A stretch of DNA of 64,000 bases from contig CAUFMG010000010.1 of assembly GCA_959026725.1 (NCBI GenBank), forward strand, positions 25,211-89,210, given 5' to 3'. This document shows positions 58,461 to 64,000 of this stretch, piece by piece. The notes under the pieces were generated by a model, which saw only the letters and a program-made list of their open reading frames with translations, had not been told where the DNA came from and searched no databases. Made by a program: the position numbers and the translations under genes. Within the stretch, counting starts at the first letter, position 1. Each line of letters begins with the position of its first letter. The stretch is from an uncultured Collinsella sp. GTDB taxonomy: Bacteria; Actinomycetota; Coriobacteriia; Coriobacteriales; Coriobacteriaceae.

Positions 58461-59441
58461 TTACAGGCCGAGCATCGGCACCGCTACAAAGAAGTATGCA
58501 AGCACTACGATGCCCAGGACGATTCGGTAAACGCCGAAGCACTTAAAGTCGTGACGGCGGACAAAGCCCATGAGCCACTTGATGGCGATGAGCGAAACCA
58601 CAAAGGCCACGACGCAGCCCACGCCCAAGATGGCGACCTCGTTGGCGCCAAACGTGCCGCCCTTAATGAAGTACTTGACCAGCTTGAGCGCGCTCGCACC
58701 GAACATAACGGGGATGGCCAGGAAGAACGTGAACTTGGATGCCACCGAGCGCGTGCAGCCCAAAAGCAGGCCACCGATGATGGTGGAGCCCGAGCGCGAC
58801 GTACCCGGCACCAGCGAAAGTACCTGGAAGCAACCGATGCCCAGCGCCGTCTTCCAGCTCAGGTCCTCGAGCGTAGTGATGGAGCCAAAGTCCAGATCCT
58901 CGTTATCGTCCTCATCCTCGGCAACAGCCGCTGCGGGCGCTGCAAAGTGCGCACCGGCGGGACGTCCGCCCGCCACCACGGCACGCGAACCAAACGAACC
59001 GGCAACGGCCATTTCCTCGCGCTTGCTCGCGCGCCAGTTCTCGATCACGATAAACAGCACGCCGTACACAATGAGCGCCAGCGCCACGACGGGAGCATTG
59101 TAGAAATGCTCCTCCATCCAGTCGTTGAGCGGCAGGCCGATCGCCGCCGCAGGAATGCAACCGAGCACAATCTTGCCCCACAGCACCCAGGTGTCGCGAC
59201 GGCCCTCCTTGCCCTTGCTGGGCGAGAACGGATTGAGCTCATGGAAGAACAGCACACAGACGGCCAGAATGGCGCCGAGCTGAATCACGACCAGGAACAT
59301 ATTCCAGAACGTCTCGCTCACGTTCATCTTGACGAACTCGTCCACCAAGATCATGTGACCGGTCGACGAAACAGGCAGCCATTCGGTGATGCCCTCGACC
59401 AGGCCCATGAAGGCAGATTTTAGAAGCTCGATAATATCCAA
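58461..59441 (-). CDS. uppP: Undecaprenyl-diphosphatase
   Basis: 326-aa membrane enzyme that recycles the lipid carrier of peptidoglycan synthesis. GLVEGITEWLPVSSTGHMIL and VPGTSRSGSTIIGGLLLG are the two catalytic motifs. The start is probably TTG 59441 behind GAGGGGGTCCC. Between helices, about residues 148-205, there is an Ala-rich then acidic insertion (AAAVAEDEDDNEDLDFGS) not usual in the ~270-aa BacA/UppP family, predicted to be a cytoplasmic loop. Confidence 0.92.
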   Translation of the reverse strand: MDIIELLKSAFMGLVEGITEWLPVSSTGHMILVDEFVKMNVSETFWNMFLVVIQLGAILAVCVLFFHELNPFSPSKGKEGRRDTWVLWGKIVLGCIPAAAIGLPLNDWMEEHFYNAPVVALALIVYGVLFIVIENWRASKREEMAVAGSFGSRAVVAGGRPAGAHFAAPAAAVAEDEDDNEDLDFGSITTLEDLSWKTALGIGCFQVLSLVPGTSRSGSTIIGGLLLGCTRSVASKFTFFLAIPVMFGASALKLVKYFIKGGTFGANEVAILGVGCVVAFVVSLIAIKWLMGFVRRHDFKCFGVYRIVLGIVVLAYFFVAVPMLGL

Positions 59442-59690
59442 AGGGACCCCCTCGTTAGACACCCGCCGGTAGATGTTCTGCGGACGATGCGGGCGATGTC
59501 CCATTATCAACCGTTAGCGGCGCGCCCGCGCCTACCCTTACCAAAAAACTCGCCCGTTCACAGAATTGCGAGCGGTCAAACCCAAATCCTTGGGTATAAC
59601 TGCAACAAGATAAAGTATCCGGCGGCCAACGCGCCCGCGCCCGCCCGACGCACGAGCCCCGCGCCCGTGCGATAGACCAAGGAGGAAACC

Positions 59691-60128
59691 ATGAACGAGG
59701 GCTACACCAAGGTATTTGTTTCACTCGACGGTACTGAGCAGCAGGATTTTGTGCTCGCACGCGCCATCAAGGTCGCCGCAAACAACGGTGCCAAGCTGAT
59801 TATTGGTCACGTGATTGACTCCACGGCGCTCGAGAGCGCCGGCTCCTACCCGGTCGACCTGGTCAACGGCCTAGAGGAGGCCTTTAACAACTCCATTGCC
59901 AAGCAGCTCGAGGAGGCCAAGGCCAATCCCGATATTCCCGAGGTCGAGGTCATGATTCGCGCCGGTCGTATTCGCGAGACGCTCAAGGACGAGATGCTCG
60001 ACGTGGTCAAGCCCGACCTGGTGCTCTGCGGCGCCCGCGGCCTGTCCTCGATTAAGTACGCGCTGCTGGGCTCGATTTCGACGTTCCTGTTGCGTAACAC
60101 GGACTGCGACATTTTGGTCGTGAAGTAG
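59691..60128 (+). CDS. Universal stress protein, UspA family
   Basis: 145-aa cytoplasmic protein. KVFVSLDGTEQQDFVLARAI begins the fold; the nucleotide-binding motif G-2x-G-9x-GS is GARGLSSIKYALLGSIST near the end, so ATP binding is expected. CAAGGAGGAAACC precedes the ATG. It stands alone between uppP (divergent) and the hairpins at 60142-60305. Confidence 0.92.
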   Translation: MNEGYTKVFVSLDGTEQQDFVLARAIKVAANNGAKLIIGHVIDSTALESAGSYPVDLVNGLEEAFNNSIAKQLEEAKANPDIPEVEVMIRAGRIRETLKDEMLDVVKPDLVLCGARGLSSIKYALLGSISTFLLRNTDCDILVVK

Positions 60129-60141
60129 GTTCCTTCCCGTC

Positions 60142-60232
60142 GGCGCAAGGCCTGCGGGGTTATCACGCCGACGTCCTCGCCGCTTCGCGGCTGCGGGATG
60201 TCGGCTTAGATAACCCCTCCCGGCCTTGCGCC
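60142..60232. repeat. 91-bp nested palindrome downstream of uspA
   Basis: Outer arms 60142-60164 and 60209-60232 share GGCGCAAGGCC/GGCCTTGCGCC and GGGGTTATC/GATAACCCC. A middle stem GCCGACGTCC / GGATGTCGGC and an inner stem GCCGC-TTC-GCGGC complete three levels. It starts 13 bp after the uspA stop, but the actual terminator is further on. Confidence 0.85.
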
Positions 60233-60273
60233 TTCGTCACCGTACTTCAACGAGTTATCAGATTAAAAGATGG

Positions 60274-60305
60274 CGTGCCGCCCCGTTTGGGGCGGCACGT
60301 TTTTG
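60274..60305 (+). terminator. Terminator of uspA
   Basis: CGTGCCGCCCC-GTTT-GGGGCGGCACG is a perfect 11-bp stem followed by TTTTTGTT. It ends at the hipA stop, which is convergent. Confidence 0.93.
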
Positions 60306-61598
60306 TTATGGGGCGATTCTGTTTAGGCGGGTTTGTACTTCTGGAATGATCTTATCGAACATTGCTTCTGCCTCAGGGAAACCTTCTTCTTTGAGGCTGC
60401 GCGCTGCATCTCTCAGTGCGTCTGGCACCTCACTGCAGGTGTCGTTAATCATTCCGGTGACGATCCCCTGGGGCAAACCCGCCTCGGCCATTTGCCTCAA
60501 CACCGACTCGCGAGCCACATCATCGATTTTTCGGCTTCCGCCAAACGAAACCCCCATCTCGCGAACGAGATTGGGATAGATCGTTGTACACAACACGTCG
60601 TAGAGCGGCGCCAACCTCACTTGCTTCCAGTCCTCGTCCCACACGAGTGACCAATTCTTAAGATGGTTGTCGCAGTTTCCTACGGCATAATCGAACAGTT
60701 GGTTATAGCCAACAAGAAACCTATCCTCCATCTGATTCGTCGACACCCTTCGTACCGCGTCAACGATAAGCCCCAGGTAATTGACGCCCGTTGGCTCATA
60801 TTTAAGCTCGCGCGAAATGCCTTTTGCCTGACAAATGTCCTCCTGGTGCAGACGATTTGGAACCAGCAGCCCATCGAGCGAACGACCACCATTAGACATC
60901 GCTCGGTCAAACCGCTTCACGGCGATAATCGGTTCGGCATCTTCAACTCGAATTAGAAAGCACTCTTCGGCTGATAGATCCATCAGCGAAGCAGCTCTCA
61001 CGCACATAGCTTCGCACACCGTCTCACCCGGAAATGCTTTCGACCCCGCTTTGAGGATATGCGTCGATGGGGCTGCCCCGTGGGGCAGATACCATCCATC
61101 GCATGAGTCATCACCCGCATGGTAGAGGCCGATTTTCGCCTGAGCGCCCGCAAGGGAAATTCGACTCTCGAGCGCAAGACCAAAGGCCACCTCCGCTGGC
61201 GCGTACGCCAGCTTGTTCAGCTGCTTCTCCCCTATCTCCTCATAGCCCATTTCGAGACCGTCGGCCGAAGGTTCTCGCGTCAAAATCAAAGCGCCAACGG
61301 GTTCGTTGCGAACCAAATCGAGGACCTTAAAGTAATCGCCGCGTTCCGCCCGAGCCTTTTTCTCAAGGTCTCTGTTGAGCTGTCCCTCTGGAATAATGCC
61401 GGAGAAAAAGGAGCTCGTTACGTCCGGGCTGAATGTCTCGGCCGACAAGGGCAACGAGGACGAAATCGGAACCGCGTCAGCATTCTCGAGGTACTCGGGG
61501 ACATAGGTGAATAGCGGAAGCCCAGCATTCTCTTCCAATATGCCAAGCAGCTGGTAGGATCCCTTAAACTCACGATGAACGAACAGCGTGCCGCCCAT
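60306..61598 (-). CDS. hipA: HipA-family serine/threonine kinase toxin
   Basis: 430-aa protein. The N-terminal part (MGGTLFVHREFKG, FSPDVTSSFFSGIIPEGQLN) and the kinase part (SLAGAQAKIGLY, STHILKAG, GNCDNHLKNWSLVWDE) are those of HipA. The catalytic Asp is D310 in the GNCDNHLKN motif, and the ATP-site stretch is present, so the kinase looks intact. HipA of E. coli phosphorylates GltX; the target here is unknown. Its start overlaps the hipB stop (TAATG), giving translational coupling. GC is below that of neighbours. Confidence 0.9.
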   Translation of the reverse strand: MGGTLFVHREFKGSYQLLGILEENAGLPLFTYVPEYLENADAVPISSSLPLSAETFSPDVTSSFFSGIIPEGQLNRDLEKKARAERGDYFKVLDLVRNEPVGALILTREPSADGLEMGYEEIGEKQLNKLAYAPAEVAFGLALESRISLAGAQAKIGLYHAGDDSCDGWYLPHGAAPSTHILKAGSKAFPGETVCEAMCVRAASLMDLSAEECFLIRVEDAEPIIAVKRFDRAMSNGGRSLDGLLVPNRLHQEDICQAKGISRELKYEPTGVNYLGLIVDAVRRVSTNQMEDRFLVGYNQLFDYAVGNCDNHLKNWSLVWDEDWKQVRLAPLYDVLCTTIYPNLVREMGVSFGGSRKIDDVARESVLRQMAEAGLPQGIVTGMINDTCSEVPDALRDAARSLKEEGFPEAEAMFDKIIPEVQTRLNRIAP

Positions 61599-61888
61599 TA
61601 TTTTCCCCTCACCTTCAGAATAAAATCGATATCCACGATGGAGGCGTAGTCGAAAATGACGCCGATTTCGACCGTTGTCCGCCCCCGCTCGATATCGCCT
61701 ATCACACGAAGGCTGCGACCCGTCATAGTCGCGACGTCGCGTTGAGTTAGACCAAGTTCACGCCTTCTAAGCCTAAGGGCCTTCCCCATCTCGCCCGGAT
61801 CGAAAACCATGCGTTCCGAGAAAGCAGTTTCAGACGGCTTAAGTTTGATGCGCCCATCGAGCACTTTAGTCGTTGTCACCGTTCTCAT
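61598..61888 (-). CDS. hipB: HipB-family HTH antitoxin
   Basis: 96-aa DNA-binding protein. The Xre-type HTH spans ~35-85 (MGKALRLRRRELGLTQRDVATMTG, split here, then RSLRVIGDIERGRTTVEIG). It should neutralise HipA and repress the operon through the three 24-bp sites at 61901-62002. The 34-residue N-terminal arm precedes the HTH. SD AAGGAGCGAC lies before the ATG. Confidence 0.9.
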   Translation of the reverse strand: MRTVTTTKVLDGRIKLKPSETAFSERMVFDPGEMGKALRLRRRELGLTQRDVATMTGRSLRVIGDIERGRTTVEIGVIFDYASIVDIDFILKVRGK

Positions 61889-61900
61889 GTCGCTCCTTAG

Positions 61901-62002
61901 CTATGTTCCCATTCGTGAACATAGTATAGAACTGTAAAGCTATGTTCCCGAACGTGATTATAGCTTTACAAGTAATACCTATATTCACGTTCGTGAACAT
62001 AG
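61901..62002. promoter_or_regulatory. Three evenly spaced hipBA operators
   Basis: Three 24-bp near-palindromes at 61901-61924, 61940-61963 and 61979-62002 share CTATGTTC at one end and ATAG at the other, with core CGAACGTGA (first and third in inverted orientation relative to the second). The start-to-start spacing is exactly 39 bp twice. The layout matches HipB-type operators upstream of the antitoxin gene. Confidence 0.88.
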
Positions 62003-62065
62003 TAGCCAAAGAAATCGTCATCCTCCTAAACGGGAAGATTCCGTCGATTGCGCCACGCGGACCGG

Positions 62066-63109
62066 CTACTCGAAGTATTGGAACTTGTTCGTTGAGAAGG
62101 CGAAGGTTACGGTGAAGCCTTCGCCGGGCTCCGACGCTGCGGTGACGGCGATGCCCATTTTGGAGCATAGGCGTGCCACCAGGTAGAGGCCGATGCCCGT
62201 TGCGCGTTTGGTCGTGCGGCCGTTGTCGCCGGTAAAGCCCTTCTCGAACACGCGGGGCAGGTCAGCTGCGCTCACGCCGCAACCGTTGTCGGCAACGGTA
62301 AGCTCAATACGCTCGCTCGCCTGGCCTTCGTCCAGTAGCGCGCCCGAAAACGTAATCTTCGCACCGTCCTCGCGCGCGTATTTAATGCTGTTCTGAATAA
62401 GTTGGCCCAGGATAAACTCGAGCCACTTCTCGTCGGTAAAGACCTCAAAATCGAGGTCCTCGCACACCGGCGCCACATGCGCCGCGATGAGCTCGCGCGC
62501 GTTGGCCTTAATCGCGCCCGTCACCAGGGCCTTGAGGCTCCAGCGGCGAATCAGATAGTCGCGCTCCACGACTTCCGAGCGCGCATAGTAGAGCGCCTGG
62601 TCGATGTAGCGCTCCACGCGGGCCAGCTCGCGACCCAGGTCATCCACGCGCGATAGGTCGTCTTCGCTGCCGTCCAGGTTTTCCAAGATCAGATGGGCTG
62701 CCGCCAGGGGCAGCTTGGCCTCGTGAACCCAACTCTCGATATAGTCGCGATAGTCGTCGGTTTGACGGCGACCTTCGGCTACCTCATCACAAGCCGCCTT
62801 GCCCACGCGGCGCAGGACCTCGTACTCGAGCTCGCCCTCGGCATAGGTCGGACACTGCACCATCTCCTGCACCCAAGCGGGGCTCTCCAGCTCCTCGGCC
62901 GCGCGCTCCAGCTGGCGCAGAAAACGACGACGGCGCGCGTACTCGATCACAATGCCGAGCATGCCAAAGATAAGAGACACGCCGACCGCAATGACCACGA
63001 TAGAGACAGGCGCCCCGGCGACCGTCAGCACAAAGCAGCTCAACAGCACGCCGCACGTCCATACGGCGACGGGGAGCAGCGCGTCTTTAAAGAACTTGGC
63101 AAACGACAT
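62066..63109 (-). CDS. BceS-like sensor histidine kinase
   Basis: 347-aa membrane kinase. Two helices at ~11-32 and ~35-55 have almost no external loop, as in intramembrane-sensing kinases of the BceS type that work with peptide-antibiotic ABC transporters. The phospho-acceptor is His129 in ESWVHEAKLPLAA. ATPase boxes are QLIQNSIKYA (N), VADNGCGVSAADLP (G1), KGFTGDNGR (F) and ATGIGLYLVARL (G2). It lies 9 bp after the regulator gene. No BceAB transporter is seen in the window. Confidence 0.9.
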   Translation of the reverse strand: MSFAKFFKDALLPVAVWTCGVLLSCFVLTVAGAPVSIVVIAVGVSLIFGMLGIVIEYARRRRFLRQLERAAEELESPAWVQEMVQCPTYAEGELEYEVLRRVGKAACDEVAEGRRQTDDYRDYIESWVHEAKLPLAAAHLILENLDGSEDDLSRVDDLGRELARVERYIDQALYYARSEVVERDYLIRRWSLKALVTGAIKANARELIAAHVAPVCEDLDFEVFTDEKWLEFILGQLIQNSIKYAREDGAKITFSGALLDEGQASERIELTVADNGCGVSAADLPRVFEKGFTGDNGRTTKRATGIGLYLVARLCSKMGIAVTAASEPGEGFTVTFAFSTNKFQYFE

Positions 63110-63118
63110 GGCCGGCCC

Positions 63119-63790
63119 CTAGACCGAATAGCCCTGGCCGCGGTGCGTGGTCAGATACCCCTTGATGCCGATTTTTTCGAGCGTAGTGCGCAGGCGGTTG
63201 ATGTTGACGGTGAGCGTATTGTCGTCCACAAAGGCATCGGAGTCCCACAGGTCCTGCATGATGGCCGAGCGCGAGACGATTTTGCCCGCGCGGCTCAGGA
63301 GTAGCGACAGAATGCGCAGCTCATTTTTGGTGAGTTCGGTGCTGTCGCCGGTTGCCGTGTTGGTGACCGCGGAGCGGGCAAGGTCGAGCTCCAGCCCCTT
63401 GTGGACGAGCGTGCTGCGCTCGCCGGCCGCCGAGGTGCGACGCAGCAGCGCATTGATGCGCGCCACGAGCACACGGGCGCTGTAGGGCTTGGGGACAAAG
63501 TCGTCCGCGCCGAGTGTCATGGCCATGACCTCGTCGATCTCGGTTGTACGCGACGTGAGGACGATGATGGGGACCTCGGACTCGCGGCGGACTTCATGGC
63601 AGATATGCTGGCCGTCTTTGACGGGAAGCGTGAGGTCGAGCAGCACCAGGTCGGGCGTTGCGGCCAAAATGTCGCGCGAGACATGCTCAAACGATTCGCA
63701 GGCCTCGACCGTAAAGCCGGCACGGGCCAGGATGTCGACGAGCTCGCGGCGGATGGGTTCGTCGTCCTCAACGATATAGATCAGCGCCAT
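63119..63790 (-). CDS. OmpR/BceR-like response regulator
   Basis: 223-aa regulator. Receiver: IYIVEDDEPIRREL (acidic pocket), phospho-acceptor Asp52 in LVLLDLTLP, LTSRTTEID, and Lys in FVPKPYSARVL. DNA-binding winged helix: LTKNELRILSLLLSRAGKIVSR to TVNINRLRTTLEKIG.., ending THRGQGYSV. It is encoded just before the BceS-like kinase. GAGGGGAGCGTAATCC precedes the ATG. Confidence 0.93.
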   Translation of the reverse strand: MALIYIVEDDEPIRRELVDILARAGFTVEACESFEHVSRDILAATPDLVLLDLTLPVKDGQHICHEVRRESEVPIIVLTSRTTEIDEVMAMTLGADDFVPKPYSARVLVARINALLRRTSAAGERSTLVHKGLELDLARSAVTNTATGDSTELTKNELRILSLLLSRAGKIVSRSAIMQDLWDSDAFVDDNTLTVNINRLRTTLEKIGIKGYLTTHRGQGYSV

Positions 63791-64000
63791 GGATTACGCT
63801 CCCCTCTTGGTTGTCTTGCCACCATTATGGCCGCGAACCCGCAGGCGTGCGCCACGCGCGGTGCCAAGGTGACAGAACTGTTCGCGAGCGGTGGCGTTGG
63901 GCACGTCTCGCGCTCGCAACGTATACGGGGGCCAAAATGATTTTTTAAGGCTCTGTTAGACCAGGATTGACATGCCGACCTGCCGGCTAACTCGCCGTCT
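63791..64000. other. Upstream region of the two-component operon, window end
   Basis: 210 bp with no gene recognised. It should contain the promoter of the bceRS-like operon on the minus strand, but no convincing hexamers were identified. Confidence 0.35.

Overview
The window is a 64 kb chromosomal segment of a high-GC Gram-positive bacterium, most likely a Collinsella-like member of the Coriobacteriia. This is inferred from gene content and style: lactose-type PTS plus 6-phospho-beta-galactosidase pairs, a mannose-family PTS with AgaS and NagA, an archaeal-type topoisomerase I with a lysine/alanine tail, the ricT-holB-tmk order, and GC-rich codons throughout. No rRNA, CRISPR array, phage or transposase gene was seen. 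There is one tRNA, tRNA-Thr(CGT).

Positions 1-25 kb form a sugar-catabolism region. Two lacE-lacG modules (PTS EIICB plus GH1 phospho-galactosidase) flank a LacI regulator, and near-identical operator-like sites lie in front of both modules. Next come an AlbA/Schlafen-type ATPase regulator, a DeoR regulator divergent from galM, an orphan mannose-type EIIB with Tyr in place of the catalytic His, tRNA-Thr, and a cluster that looks built for N-acetylgalactosamine: YhcH, a LacC-like kinase, a LacX-like epimerase, flavodoxin, nagA, agaS, a GntR regulator and a PTS operon ordered EIIA-YajC-EIIB-EIIC-EIID. Lactose-6-P and GalNAc-6-P routes would converge on tagatose-6-phosphate. The aldolase, LacAB and lactose EIIA are not in the window.

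Positions 25-60 kb are mostly housekeeping: a SurA-like anchored protein, an isocitrate/isopropylmalate dehydrogenase, a beta-hydroxyacid dehydrogenase with a Cys/His-rich tail, DegV, long HPF, a solute-binding lipoprotein, comF, ricT, holB, tmk, topA, hypB-hypA, tatC-tatA, a STAS protein, an aminotransferase, nhaA, ppaC, glucokinase, a GntR regulator, manA, a pcrA-type helicase, a 2-hydroxyacid dehydrogenase, uppP and uspA. Positions 60-64 kb hold a hipBA toxin-antitoxin pair with three evenly spaced operators and a BceRS-like two-component system.

The least expected feature is the intergenic DNA. It carries many long palindromes of several families: two tandem arrays of ~62-bp hairpins with an 80-81 bp period behind the two lacG genes, two 69-bp hairpins that differ by compensatory changes, a 215-bp element with 48-nt inverted ends plus a lone copy of one end, and three nested palindromes of 91-129 bp within about 6.3 kb.
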